The notes below the pieces were generated by a model. The model was not told the origin of the DNA and ran no database searches. It worked only from the letters and a program-made list of their open reading frames with translations. 64,000 nt of DNA, taken from assembly GCA_013397435.1 (NCBI GenBank), contig VZRG01001992.1, positions 1-64,000 on the forward strand, given 5' to 3'. The stretch is from Erythrocercus mccallii. Its lineage: Eukaryota > Chordata > Aves > Passeriformes > Dicruridae. This document shows, piece after piece, positions 1-12,708 of this stretch. How positions within the stretch are numbered: position 1 is the stretch's first letter; each line of letters starts with the position of its first letter. Position numbers and translations under genes: made by a program.

Positions 1-720
1 AGAGCCTGTCTGTCTCATGGGTGTTCAGAGTCTCTCCAGGGACAAGTTCCTGGTGATATTCAGGATTAACACAGTTCCATCAACCTTGCCTTTAGTTTCG
101 GGACTAATTTGTGATAAGAAGGTCCTGAAAGCCCTTCAGTTACAGGAATTGTGATGTTGTTTGGTCTTCTGTTGGAGAATAAGCTTTGTAAACGGGGTTA
201 AAAATTCTATGGGGAAAGACAGAAGCAGAGAGGAAATAATGTAAAATGAAAGGCTGAAGCACTGACACTTCAAGAGGTGATTATTCTTCTACCTGAGGAA
301 TAGAGCATACGACAGGTGTTTAAAAGTCTGTATGTAGTGCATATTCGTTCTTTCTTGTAGCTTTGATGTGATCTTACCAGTTTAATTTACATGGGATAGC
401 TTCAAAAATCATATTAAAGAAAGATATTGTAGAGCTATCATAGCAAGCATTTCATATGGTGTCAGTTTGGAATAAAGGCATAAAAAGTTCTAATAATATC
501 TTTCAAGCATTAATCTCTACAAGATGTCCTGAAGACCAGAATTGGAGCAATATGTGGTCTTTGCCATCTTTGACTGTTGTGACTCAAAGACACTTTTGAT
601 CACTCAAAAAGAAAATTCAACACTTGAAAAGCACAGAAAAACCCAGTAGAATTTCCACAACAATCCGGTCCCCCGTTTGTATCCCAACAGGCTGAATTGT
701 CAATGTGTTTGACATAAGAA
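1..720. other. Unique non-coding stretch
   Basis: No gene, recognisable transposon or RNA is visible. The stretch is AT-rich with stops in every frame and no splice-bounded reading frame that I could support. Confidence 0.6.
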
Positions 721-724
721 AATA

Positions 725-755
<31 letters not shown>

Positions 756-761
756 CTATCT
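721..761. repeat. TA microsatellite
   Basis: An uninterrupted TA run of about 24 bases follows a slightly broken TATG/TGTA start and ends in two TATC units. The short open frames crossing it consist largely of Tyr-Ile repeats and are products of the repeat, not genes. Confidence 0.95.
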
Positions 762-3687
762 ACTGTTCTCACGATTGTTTGTGTGCACAGCTCTCTGCAC
801 CCCACGGTGTCAGATCCATGCTGGGACCAACAATATGTGCCCAGTGGGGCAGGCCAGCAAGATCTAATGGGTGTTTATGTTTCTTTCCTTTGCATTTTAT
901 TTTTTAAGGCAGCATCTTCCTCTGTGGCAGCCTGGCAGTATAGCTTTGTGTAGCCTGCAGGGTTGCAAAGCTTATCCCTAAAAAAGGATACTGGAATGCA
1001 GCCTTTGGACCCTCAAATGAAAAGCTCAAGCTTTCCACTGCAAAGTCTTTATTTTCAAAAGGATTTCAGCGTATGCAGCAGGACATAAAAGGTGCACATC
1101 AGCACAAATATTTGTAGATGGTGCAGATAATGCAGGGGTATCTCAGTGCCTCACTTCAGGTGACAACTGTGCCTCTTTTACAATGGCATTTCCTATCAGA
1201 GCACTCCTTAGCTTCCTGAGCTGTTGGATATCAAAAGATTCTGAAGTGAAATTCAGCCTAAAAGTCCTTTAGAAATATTGGAAGAGGCAGCTTGGCTGCT
1301 CAGAAAGGAAGATTTTCTTTTAAATGTACTTTTCCCCACCAAAAGTGGACGGAAGTGTCAGAAATTTCTTTAGAAAAGGGCTAAAGGGAAACGTCCCATC
1401 TCTTCTAGTCCAATTTCCATACGATTCTGGGAATGTAGGCTCAGGTTGGTAAGGAGCTAGTGATAAAATACATCCATTAATTTGAGTAAAGTTGACACTT
1501 GTCTAATTTGGTGTGTAAGAGGTTCCTGGAGCAGCAGCATTTTTTCTAAAATTTCATCCGTCACATTGCAAAGCCAGAGTTTGAAATCAGGGCTGTGTGC
1601 ATGTTTGTGACTGCTTGATTAAACCTCACCTTAAATTCTATTTGTTGCCTGGTTTGATTGGCAGAGCCCACTGAGACACAACCGATGGAACATGAAGACT
1701 TTGTGTTGACTTTCCAATGGGATTTCCATTGCTCAGGCCTGTTCACTTGGAAGTTTGCTCAAAAGATGTAGAGGTGTGCCATAATTATGGAAAAGTGCCA
1801 CTAAATATGAAAATTATTCCAGGCATGTATTCACGGCATCAAGCCAGAACCATGTTGAAGTGTTCCAGAATTATCTAGAATTCTAGAAATGTAGATTTTG
1901 GATCGTTACTAAATTGTTCTACATCTACTAGACTTAACTAGTGTTTCTTAGATGTAAAGCATATTTCACTGCAGCTTGTGAGGACTGGTATTTGTGTAGC
2001 ATTTCTATGAAACTACAAATTTCCTCTTGGCCCTTGAAACATATTTGTTCTTAATTACCACACACCTATTTATATTTTTTTTCCCTGTTCTAACTAGTTA
2101 GTGTGCTAATTTTCACAAATATGTTTATGTTGTGTTTCTGTAATGCTTAGAAATTAAATTATTTTAAAATATGCAACATATTTCTCTGTTTTTGAAATCA
2201 ATGTGGAATACACGCTTTTTAATCCTTCTGAAAAGCCTGCTTGCACTTGCTTTGGGTACTGCAGGCAAAACATTGCTCACATCCATTTCTTTTGCTGCCA
2301 ATGAAATTCTTTAATATAACAAATCAGTCTGCTGAGTATCTTCTGTGGCCCAGGCATTCCTAGTATTTATAACTGCTCTCAGGATTTCAATCACAAAGAG
2401 AAATGCTGAAACTGTTGCTTAGCAAACACCTCCCTTTATCAGCAGTGAAGACATTTCAAGACGTCTAATTCAAATTAAGAAATTTGAACCAATTATTTTG
2501 CTGAACAGATTGTTTGAGATCCTGATGACATCCCAGTAGCTAGAGATCCAGAGACACAGAAGAAGCTTCATACGTGCAGTTATTTTCGTTGCTGCATCCC
2601 ATAAAACCAGGCCCGTGGATTAATAGACTCAAAAATCAATGAACTATTGACCACATTAAAACTCAGTGCTAAGCACCAATGAGAAGACAGTTTCTAGTCT
2701 AAGTACTGGGAAAAATAGGAACCTATCTGTGCCAGGGCATTTCTCCTCCTCCAGAGGAATTGTTCCTGGCCTAATTCCTCGATCTGGTTTGTTCTCCTGA
2801 GCAGTCTCCATCAGGTGCCAAATTTAATAAAAACGCTCCCAGTCCCCAGCAATGCACCGGAGTTAATGATGGACTGGCAAAGTTTTAATGTTCCTTAATC
2901 TGTTTTCACTTGGTTAACCTGAAAATAATGTCTGTCTGCCCTGCTGGCAGCTCCAAAGACTACAGTGAACAGGTGGGGTGTTTTCTTTCCAGGAAATGTC
3001 ACTTTGATGTCTGGAAGCAGATGTAGTTTTCCCCGACTCAGTGCGGGTCTATCTTCTAACTTAATAGGAGCTCTAAATAGCTGACAGGTGATAATACATC
3101 TAGTCAGCTCGAACCATATTCTGACTGCACTGCCAGCCAGTAAAGGGAAAACTTTCTCTTCTGCAAAAAAAAAAAATGAAAATTATCACCTTTTAAAGCA
3201 AGAAAGCATGTTTGAAAAACTTTCTGATCACAGAATCAAGTCAGACTGATACAGCAAAAGATCCACGTAAGAATTCGATCTGCACGCACAGAAACTTTCT
3301 CTTGATATATTGGTGATCTGATATTAAAAATAGCTTCCAGGGAAGAAGAGATTATCTAGATCTCCATTCTAGGCGCCTATAAGTAAAGGAGGATACAGAA
3401 GTGTATATCTAATCTAATCTCTGATGTCAGCTCTAGGGCAACAATCTAAGCCTAAATTCATAAATAGTATTTTTCTTTCAGAAGCCCATTATTGGGCATT
3501 TTGGGTGGCTCCAGTGTGGTTCCATTAGCGGAACCCCTTGGGCTGAAAGCTTTTTCTCCAGGCTGTGGTACTCTTTTGGTGACTTCTGCAGTCACACTGG
3601 TTGTCCCAGGCTTGCATTACTCAGTTTTTCTGAGAGAAGTGAGGGAGCAGAGAAGAATGAAAGGAGTTCTGGTATTAGTTTTTTTCA
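762..3687. other. Unique AT-rich non-coding stretch
   Basis: No gene or recognisable mobile element is seen. It holds a 14-base perfect palindrome (TCTAGAATTCTAGA) at 1874-1887, very AT-rich sequence around 2040-2180 and an A12 run at 3165-3176. The frame at 3492-3824 (110 codons) crosses the CT tract and resembles no protein I know. Confidence 0.6.
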
Positions 3688-3706
3688 CTCTCTCTCTCTC
3701 TCTCTC
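3688..3706. repeat. Short CT microsatellite
   Basis: About nine and a half CT dinucleotides lie after a T6 run. Low-complexity sequence only. Confidence 0.9.
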
Positions 3707-5737
3707 AATCCTTCTATTTCCCTTCAGCCTGCCCTGGTCTGAACAAGGACCATCTGTTCCTCTCACCTTCCAGTTCTTCTCAGAAGCTGATCCAGCAAGT
3801 AGAAAGCAATATTTTCTTCCATAATAATTTTTTTTCTGAGGGCTGCACCACTGATGATACTCAGCTAACACCCAACTTCCATTTCCTGTTCCTGATGGTT
3901 CTTGGCTTGTGTTGTTGCAAATTGTGTCCCCTAAAGTGAATATTTCATACCATGCTGAGATAGCATCTAACTCCAGGTTATGGTTAATTTCTGGTTTGAA
4001 GCACTCTACTAAAAAATTGTTTTTGTCATCAGAAATTCAAAATTAATTTGACTGTATGGAAGGAAAACCAATTGCCACACCTCATTTTTAGGAGAACAGT
4101 GATCTTGAGCTGTATAAAGTGAAATTCTGAATAAATCACCAGGTCTTGTCTTTTGGCATTGTGTCCTGCAGGAATTCACGTTATGTGTGTAGATAATTGA
4201 CTGACGGGCTGACCAACCCACTGACCAACTTTATTTGCTAAGCCTGAGATTCATGGAACAGAAGCCTCTGGCAACTTAGGACTTCCTGAGAAACAAGATT
4301 TAAAATAGAAAGGATGACACATCTCTAACAAAACCATTGTGAATGGCGACATTGTCATTCTGAATGGAGATCTGCTTGAGACAAATTGAATAACAATGCT
4401 CTTTTTCGTCATTAAGGCCATTAAAATCTGTAAGGCTGCGGGACCTGGGTAGACATAAAGGTTTTAAAAAAAAGCAATGAGGAAAGACTAATGCTTATTG
4501 CTGGATACTTACTTGAAGAGTCCAATTAGGTAAAAGTTTGTGCTAATTTGTGCTCTCTGAAAAATCTAGGCAGAAAAGCCTCATTTTTGCATTGGTTCAG
4601 ATGAAAAACATCACAACTTTTTTTCTTGGTATCACCACATTAATATTGTGAATTCTTTTAGAAGTGTGAAATAATTTTTTTTTCCTATTGCAGTGGGAGA
4701 AAAATGTTATTTTTACATAGCACCAAAATACAGAAATTCACTAAGAATCTTTCGCTGTGCCTCACTATGCCGTTCCAATGGGATGTCTCTGGGAATATTG
4801 CAGTTTTCTATTGTTTTTTGGAAGTGCTAATATTAGCATGAGCTGTGATAAGAATTATTTAAGAACCTAATTGCATGCTCTCTATTTGGCATTTGAATGT
4901 TGCATCTTTGGAATTCATCTTTTCAGAGCGCTTCATTTAGTTTCTATTAATACCCTGTAATTTAATAATTGTAGTGGGAGGCTAGGGAGAATATGGAACA
5001 AGGAAAGATTTGCATATTTCTTTGATACAGTAGTTTGTGATAGGCTCTGACCTTTTTTTCTTTTTTAGACTGATCTTAAAAAGCAGTTTTTGCTAAGGCT
5101 GCTGTGAATACCATGGAGCATGGAGAGACCAGATAGGGAAAGTGTTTATCCTTTATTCCAGTCACTTGTCATATGACTCAGGAAAGGCCGAATCAATCCA
5201 TCAGAGCTCTGCAAAACAGTATTAAGCAATGTAATTCCTGATTAAATTCTTGCTTGCAATGTGGAAATCAGCCTGAAGAAACGATCTTCTAAACTAAATC
5301 TTACCATGAAAGCAGAAAAAAAAATTGCTTTTTTTTTTTTATTTCTGTTGCCCTTAGACTATGTTGAAAAGCACATCTGAAAAAAAAATATGGCTGTGAC
5401 TTCATGTTTGAGTTTTTGCCTGTTAAAACATATTACTACAGGCCTCTGTTTTTTGCTCTCGTAACCCGAATTAGAAAATAGCATGCAAGAAAGAAATCTT
5501 CTGGAAAGATTGGCTAATGGCTGTGTAAACAGCAAATGCTTGCCACATATGGGCATTAGGAGATTTTATTGCAAAGGCTCGGTGACTACTGTGAATAGGA
5601 TAGAGCTCTGAAGTGTGGCAGCAAGGCAGATCTTTTGGGAGAGCCTTGGAAGTTGCTTGGCAAAGGCAAGAAAAGGGCTACAGCAGCTAAAAGACGAGGC
5701 TGGGCTGTGCTTGGATCGTCCTGGGGTGACGTGAGGG
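3707..5737. other. Unique non-coding stretch
   Basis: AT-rich unique sequence. The only structure seen is an A9 run (5316-5324) separated by four bases from a T13 run (5329-5341), which could form a small A/T hairpin. No gene or transposon is recognised. Confidence 0.55.
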
Positions 5738-5929
5738 ATGGGACACAGAACTGTGAGGCTGCACCTTGAATCCTGTGTGCGCTTTGGGGATGCTCACAAC
5801 AAGAAGGACATTGAGGTCCTGGAGCATGTCCAGAGGAGAGCAGTGGAGCTGGAGAAGAGCCTGGAGCACAGGTCTGATGAGGAGCAGCTGGGGGTCTTTA
5901 TCCTGGAGAAAAAAGAGGCTCCAAAGTGA
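5738..5929 (+). pseudogene. Decayed C-terminal end of CR1 pol (ORF2)
   Basis: This 63-codon frame keeps the extreme C-terminal part of the CR1 non-LTR retrotransposon polyprotein, downstream of the reverse transcriptase core. The run HNKKDIEVLEHVQRRAVELE followed by LEHRSDEEQLG is the typical CR1 tail. In intact elements this polyprotein supplies endonuclease and reverse transcriptase for target-primed insertion. Here no endonuclease, no YADD-type catalytic motif and no finger or palm domain remain, and the frame breaks soon after 5929. The first methionine is probably incidental. It is inactive and belongs to the CR1 copy that encloses it. Confidence 0.85.
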
Positions 5930-6263
5930 CCTTGTCACTCTCTACAAGTGGCTGAAAGGAGGCTGTGACCAGGGGAGGGTCAGTCTCTTTTCCCAGGTGA
6001 CAAGGGGCAGGACAAGAGGAGATGGCATCGAGTTGCGCCAGGGGACAGTTGCCTTGGATATTAGGAAACATTTCTTCACTGAAAAGGTTGAAGAGTATTG
6101 GACCACGGACTTGGGAAGTAGTGGAATAGACAACTGTGGAAGTGCTAAAAAAGCATTTAGATGTGGCACTTGGGGATGTAGTGGTGGCTTGGCAGTGCTG
6201 AGCTAATGGGTGGACTTCCATGCTGATTGTAGAGGTCTTTTCCAACCTCAGTGATTCTGTGGT
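5755..6263 (+). mobile_element. CR1 LINE, 5'-truncated 3' end, plus strand
   Basis: About 500 bases match the CR1 3' region in order: the GGCTGCACCTTGA block, the end of ORF2 (ACAAGAAGGACATTGAGG), the CTGATGAGGAGCAGCTG block, the 3' untranslated blocks GGACAAGAGGAGATGGC and GGATATTAGGAAACATTTC, then TGGCTTGGCAGTGCTGAG and finally TTCCAACCTCAGTGATTCTG. CR1 copies in birds are nearly always truncated at the 5' end like this. Many substitutions and small indels show that the copy is old. The octamer-like tail found in young CR1 copies is reduced to about one unit. No target-site duplication could be identified. Confidence 0.93.
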
Positions 6264-6394
6264 TGTCAACAAAACAGGGCTTCAGCGGAGTCACCTCAAG
6301 CATTTGCACCTAAGCAAGAAAATGCCTGCAAAGATCATTACGGGGAACCCTTTCCTGACCTGTTCTAGGGATTTGCTAGGATGTGTCTTTATTT

Positions 6395-6575
6395 TGAGGG
6401 TGTCTGAGCAGTGTCACCTCCTTCCCTGAGAGGTTTTGGAGCCTGCACCTTCAAAGATACCCCAAAGTCATGGTCCTGGACAATCTGCTGAAGGTGTCTG
6501 TGACTGGAAGGCAGTTTCAACAAGAGGAGCTGCAGGAGCCCTTCCCAGCCTCAGCCTCTCCCTGATTTTGTGAGC
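6395..6575 (+). mobile_element. Second CR1 3' end, plus strand, different subfamily
   Basis: This piece follows the other common type of CR1 3' end. It starts in a GAGGGTGTCTGAGCA block, continues through GAGAGGTTTTGGAG and AAGATACCCCAAAGTCATGG, then a GTCCTGGACAATCTGCTG block, and ends in CCCTTCCCAGCCTCAGCC and a degenerate tail at about 6573. It lies some 130 bases beyond the preceding CR1 in the same orientation. Its 3' untranslated region differs from that copy, so it is a separate insertion or a fragment of another subfamily rather than a continuation. Confidence 0.78.
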
Positions 6576-8669
6576 TGATGAGAAAATTGGAGGAGGCTGC
6601 AAAATATTTTGATGGTCCTGAAAGAAGTGAGCTCCCTGCTGCACCTTTGGCCAGGATGGATTAAAAGTTTCAGGAGCCTTCCTTAATAATGAGGTGTAGA
6701 AAACCTCAGTTTCTAGTCTGAGTCTATTTTTTTTAAACTTTTTTCACTTTGGAGAACGTGGCCAGGATACAGCAAATATTGTTGGGAACTAAAGAGGGTA
6801 AAAATACTCAGACTCATGGAAGCAGGGATCTGAGTAACTCCCCAGCTTGCAGTTCAGTTATGGTTCCTTTTCCTCAAATAACATTGCCTTCTGTTTTTCT
6901 TGTTAATAGGGAAGGATCCTAAATTTTCTGCAGATTTTGCATAGAAATTATTTTAACGACTCTATTTAAAGGATCATAACTGGAATGGTATTTGAGGTCA
7001 ACTCAAATAAACAAAGTGCCTAGAGAGGAGAGATTTGACGAGGAGCCCCAGTCTAACATATTTTTATTTGGTTGCATTACAACCATGCAAGGCTGATAAA
7101 CACAGCAATTCTGTAGACAATTTTGCATCAACTAGTAATACTTTCCCCGAAAAAAAACCCCTGGATGCTTTGCACCATGCTGCCATTACTTTGCTTGGTC
7201 TGGAAAAACTGAGAATGATAGAAGTAATTACCACAAGCCTCTGCAGTTTGCATAGAAGTTTCCCTTTTTTCTGACAGTGGATGTCTGATGTCTTGAATCT
7301 ATGGACCATAATGTTTAGTCTTCCCACCTTCTCAGAGCAGAGGTATTCTAAGTAAGTTTTTGTATCTGTGAGAGCTGGCAATACAGAGAATAAGAAAATT
7401 TAGGAGCTGCAAAAACATAAAATAGTTTTATCTATAGTCATTGATATAGATCAACTGATTCTGGCGGAAAAAGTTGTTGATTTATCAAGATAAAATAGCA
7501 AATTCTTACAGGACAAAAGATGTGTTTGTTGCTAACTATGTACTGGCTTTCAATTGATCAGGATTTTTTTTCTCCCAGATATAAAAAAAAAATAAATTAT
7601 TGAAAAATACATCTTGGAAAAATGAGTTGTATGCATTATCTCTGAAATTCTTGATTTAGCATTTTTATTTCAACATTTCTATTTCATCACCTGACTCCCC
7701 GGCCACTTCCTCTGAAAGAAAATGTTGACTTTTCAGGAAATGATGAGCTTTGTTGAATGTTTGGAATTTGACTAAAGGCTGACTAAGGATTACTTGTATG
7801 AAAGAGTTTTTATAGCAACAGCTTCCCAGATGTGTGGGTATGTTTGAATGTTTCAGGAGTGTTGTGTGAGGACATGATCTCATATTCCTTGTGAACTCCT
7901 AACTTTCTCAGTTTCTCAGAGTTAAAGGAATTCTCCCTTCAAATGCAGCAGGAGGAATAATGTTGTTCTCTAGAAAACAGCCTTGGACAGATTGCAGAAA
8001 TACGTTAAGTATTAATTAAATTAAGGTTGAACGTTCAACTAAAATTAATTGCAATGTTACGTAAAATTAATGCCATTAATTTATTTAGCAAGGACTGCAA
8101 TGAAATGTATAGAAATTTGTAATTAGTATTTTAAATAATACAGTAAATCTTACAATAATTTAGGTGTGTATTTAAAGGTAATAGAGGTACAAACTGGAGG
8201 GAAAAAAAATACATTTATACATGTGTTTGAATGTGTAGATTTTACACTCACACATAGATATTTACATATATATAAACATGACTGGTGAGGCAGTGAAAAA
8301 AGCAGAAATTAAATGTTCTTGGACAGCCAGCCTTCAGATGTCCTAGCTGTGCTTGTCCAGATAACTGAATTCTGCATCCAGCTGCCCAAACCTGGTTGCA
8401 CCTGCATTTCCTTGTGGGTGGGATTTTATTAGCATGGAACGATGACTGGATACGTGATCTGAGCCTTTGGGGAAGCTGGTTACTGGAGCGTGCTGTAGCA
8501 TGGTAAATTAGCAAGGAGTGGCTGTTTAGATGCGGTGGCTCTTTCCTCACTGAATATGATTGGAGACAAGAAAGAATTTATAATATTGGGAAAGAATTAC
8601 GGTGCCTGTGGTCCGTTTGATGCACAGTTTTTAAAGGGAAACAAACTTTTTCAATTTATTTCTTTCTCA
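6576..8669. other. Unique AT-rich non-coding stretch
   Basis: No gene is recognised. The part at 8000-8170 is especially rich in TTAAT/ATTAAT words and contains the perfect palindrome listed separately. The part at 8205-8280 mixes short TA, CA and TACAT words. Open frames of 72-105 codons here have no recognisable content. Confidence 0.55.
8026..8039. other. 14-base perfect palindrome in an AT-rich patch
   Basis: GTTGAACGTTCAAC is its own reverse complement and sits between clusters of ATTAATT words. It could be a dimeric protein site or chance; nothing else in the sequence decides this. Confidence 0.5.
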
Positions 8670-8705
8670 CTCAGTATTTCTCTCTCTCCTTTCTCTCTCT
8701 CCTTT
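8670..8705. repeat. CT-rich tract with a doubled TCTCTCTCCTT unit
   Basis: An imperfect pyrimidine tract in which a unit of about 11 bases occurs twice in tandem. Low-complexity sequence. Confidence 0.75.
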
Positions 8706-11700
8706 CTGGATATTTTGATGGAAGAATAAAGACAGATAGATATATATCTGTAGGAAGGGAGAGAGAACTCAGTATAACTACTTTTTCCTTTCATATATGC
8801 CTTTTCTTGTGGTATATTTCCCCTCAAGAACGTTCACAGGGCGAAAACAACATAAGGGCTACTGAAAATATGTAGCAATGTACTGCATGCTTCTTATCCT
8901 CATTAATTCAAGACAGATAGCATTTGAATGTAAAACAGTCCTCAATATCACCACAAAAAAAAAAAAAATGGAAATACAAGAGGAGCGCTGCAGTATTTGT
9001 TTCAATGATCTTCGAATGAAGTTCAGTGCACCACAAGGGGCCATGGCATAAATATTCAGCAGCATTCAGTTTTTCTGCCCCGCGTGTGAGAAGGTTCAAG
9101 AGAAAGCTCTGTGGGATGGTTGATCTGCTTTTCCAAACCAGGTGGGTGTGTAGACACTACTTCTAAGCCCTGGCTGAGGAGTTCAGCCACCGTGGGGAGC
9201 TTCTTGCTGTTCACATCCCCCGTTGGGTGAGGTGTGAATTAATCTCAGTATTAAGGAAACTTGGAGGAGCCTGAGCACCAGCAGAGTGCAGACCTCACCC
9301 ACCCCACAGACGTGTGGTATTGGATCTCAGGGAACTGTTCTACTGAATTTGGTGGGCTTAAAGAATCTCTTCTATTTCAGGCTGCATTGAGAGGGTTTCA
9401 GATGAAGATTTGGGTACCTGACTGGCCAGATTCAGACATTTTACTGAAAGATTGCCTCGGGGCTCAGGACTTTCCTCTTGTACTTCCTATTCCTCCAGAC
9501 CAGTTGCTATGACCAGGCTCAATCATCTTTTTAAGATTCCTGGCATGCATAAGGAAAGATGAAGCGTTTTCTGTTATGCTTCTATTATTGCAATTATGTG
9601 ATGAAAAGGAGAATTCAGTCCAAAGTAGAGAAGCCCAAAATCCTCACATGCAAATGCTCTTGCAAATGAACCCTCTGCCCACATGGAGAGAAAAGATCCA
9701 GGCTCAGATTCACAGCCTGGCTCTCATTCCATGTATGAGACAGCTTACTGTAAGACCAAAATCAAATTATCTCTGTGTTCAGAAGATGGTTAACATTAAA
9801 TTCATCTCCGCACCATCTAATTTCATTTTCAGATTTTTGCATAGTTTATCTTAGCTAATGAAGAAGTTGACACAGCAAATCGTGATGTGAAGAGGGGAAC
9901 TCAACTTTACTGTCTTTAAAATGGTTGTTTTCCAAACCCTTCTGGGCAGAGTGACACGAACAGAATAACAAAACAGATCTCCAGCTGAAAATCTATATTA
10001 GAAAGCCTTATGTTACTGCTGGTATATCAGGGTTGCATAGTCAAGGGAGGGCAAAGATGCTAAGAGAATAGGAGAGGCTTTATTTTGTGAATATTTAATT
10101 CCTAATGAAAAAAAGTACATAGGAAAGGAAGAGATTCCTTTTCATCGTTTCAGACTGCATGTAAATGTCGGTATACCCAAGTGCATTCACAATGTGATTT
10201 ATCCTAAAAGTACCAATTTATTTGTACTAGAGCATTATTTCAGTAGTTTTCTTTCAGGCTGTTATTTTTATACCAAGGTATCTAAATTAGGAACTTTGTG
10301 AAATCTGAGATATTTCTATTAATTTACACAAGATTCTCTTTTGCTAATTCCTTCATGATTGGCTCAGGGTCTTTTTATTTGACTTGGTTCTGCAGAAGAT
10401 TATCCCTCAATATTACAAATATTTTCGTTGAGACTGGTCTATAAGGCTGCCAGGGCAGCCTGAAAGCTGAGGGAGCCTCACAGTTTTACCTGCAGGAGCC
10501 AAAATATTCTCCTGATTCTGCAGTGGCTCCTGGGTCTGTCCAAATGCCATTCCTCCTCTGCACAGGTGAGGCACCAAGCCCCAGGGACCCCAAGTTTCTC
10601 TTGGCAGCCCTCATTCTGGTGCACCCATCGTTAAGTGATCCCCTTTGAACAAAACTCAGGATCCTCCTGTTCTCTCCCATTGAAATCTCAACTCTTCAGC
10701 AAGCTTGCATTTGGTCTGATAAATTACTTCTTGGAAAAGTGAATTCAGGGTCACATACTCAGATAACATTCAGCCTTTCAAAGTCAAGTCAACCATCTCC
10801 CACTAGATGACTTGGAGGCTGCTCCACAATTAATTTTTTCCTGGAAACTGTAAGGACAAATATTGAATTGAGAAAAATCCGAGGAGCTTTACTTTAGTTT
10901 GGTTTTGAGGAATGGCTGGTATAGGGGAATGTGAATTTGTATCCATCCCATTCCATGCATAGTACAACACGGGGAACATGTCTGGACAGCAGTGTGATGG
11001 TACAGAATTACACCACAGAGAATGGGAGCAATAGCACTTCCAGGACCCATAAGCAAACCAAAGATAATGCCTTCCCATCCTCCTACCAGTGTTTATTAGC
11101 CCCACAGCAGAAAGATCGCCCTTTATTGGAAAATGCAGTGATCTCACTTGGCATCTGAGGAGCTGGAACACCAACCAGGCTGTGGCTCCTTCTTCTCTCT
11201 CCTTAATACACAGAGGATTACCCCTGTGAAGGGCTGCAGAAATAGAAAATGTGATGGCTTTGCTTTAACTACACTAAGCCTGTCTCTTCTCTTTTCCTTA
11301 AGTGCCAGTGTTGCATCCATATTAAGTGTGAATTCCCTTGTGTAAATCCCATTAAGGTTAATAGAATTTTAGTTTTACTGCTTAATAAATTTCGGGGTGG
11401 ATTAAGTTTTGAGAAATAAGTAACCGGTCATAATGCACAGAGCATAATCCCATATCAGCATACATATACTGTAGCTAAGTCTGGGAAGTGCTAACATAGA
11501 CATGATGTATTACGTATTAAGAAAATAGAATAGATTCTTTTCAAGTTTGCAACTTAGCTAATATTTCAGTATAGTTTGTCTTTTCTTGTTTATTGGTTTG
11601 TTTTGAGGGTTTTTTCACTTTGGCTAATTTTAAAATTGCATTCTTTCAGATTTTGTGCTTCTGGATTCAAAATCATAATGAATTATTTTAGCCATCAGCT

Positions 11701-12680
11701 TTTCCAAGCTATTTGATCACAGTGCAATATTATAAACCTGGTAATTACTGAACTCTTTGGGGGAACTGTACAGTGAGAGTGTTGGCTCTCAAATGCCTGG
11801 ATTTTAAGGGAATCATATTTTAGGGAGATCCCATAACATATTTTAGGAAGATCCCAATGACTAACATACATTGCTGTACGCCACATACATTTAACAATTC
11901 AAACTTTGTGAATCTAAAAGTGGTTTATAGCATTAAGTATCAATTTCCTCTAAAATTATTATATTTGTCTCTCAGGAGCTTTCAGACTCGATTTTCTTTC
12001 TCCAGGTGCTGTTCCATGGGATTTACCAACTTTAAAGGACACGCTGAAGGTGCTGGAATGTTTCCTCTCTGGGGGCAGACAATATTCCTGAGCTTTTGGT
12101 CCTTGGTGCTGCTCTGAAGCCAAGGTGAGGCTGTGTCTCCATGGGCTGACCCCTTTCCCTCACCCTCGTGCTTCTCAACCCCAAATTCAGCTAAGGAAAG
12201 CAGACAAAAGGTCTAAGATTTCTACTGTTCCCCCACCTCTGCTTTTGTACTAGAATTCCTTGCTTTCTCCCTGCTGTTAACGTCCCTCTGTATATCTCAT
12301 TGTTTATTTGTGCTTTCAGTGCGGTGATTTGGGAAATCTGCCTACGTGTAGCTGTAAATTGCAGCCAAGGTTGTGAAACAGCAAGGTACCTGGTTATTAG
12401 TTATAGAGACTGACCAAAAATGTCAGCGCAGTTTTCCATATTTATTATCTCAGAGAATTCCATATCCAGTAAGAATATTGTTATTTTTTATTTACATGCC
12501 AGCCCTGTAACTCTGCCTGTGATCTGAAAGTCAAGCTGTCATCTTTGCTTTTAATGAATTTTTTGCAACAGAAACTTACATTACAATATTTCTACCTCCT
12601 TGAGCCAGCATAGGACTGAGGCTGTTTTCATATCTTCATGGCTTCTGCAAAGAGCTGAAGTAAAAAAAAGGAAAGAACTA
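8706..12680. other. Unique non-coding stretch
   Basis: Nothing beyond an A14 run at 8955-8968 is recognised. Frames such as 9261-9512 (83 codons), 9576-9854 (92 codons) and 10830-11174 on the minus strand (114 codons) have no recognisable domain and no supporting splice pattern. I treat them as chance. Confidence 0.55.
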
Positions 12681-12708
12681 AAAAAGAAAGAAACAAACAA
12701 ACAAACAC
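12681..12708. repeat. AAAC/AAAG short tandem repeat
   Basis: An A-rich run with AAAG units turning into about four AAAC units, inside a longer A-rich patch that begins near 12660. Confidence 0.85.

Noticed and set aside
1355..1430. CR1 terminus suggested by CTTCTAGTCCAATTTCC
   Set aside because: Too short and diverged; no terminal repeat units and no further 3' untranslated blocks.
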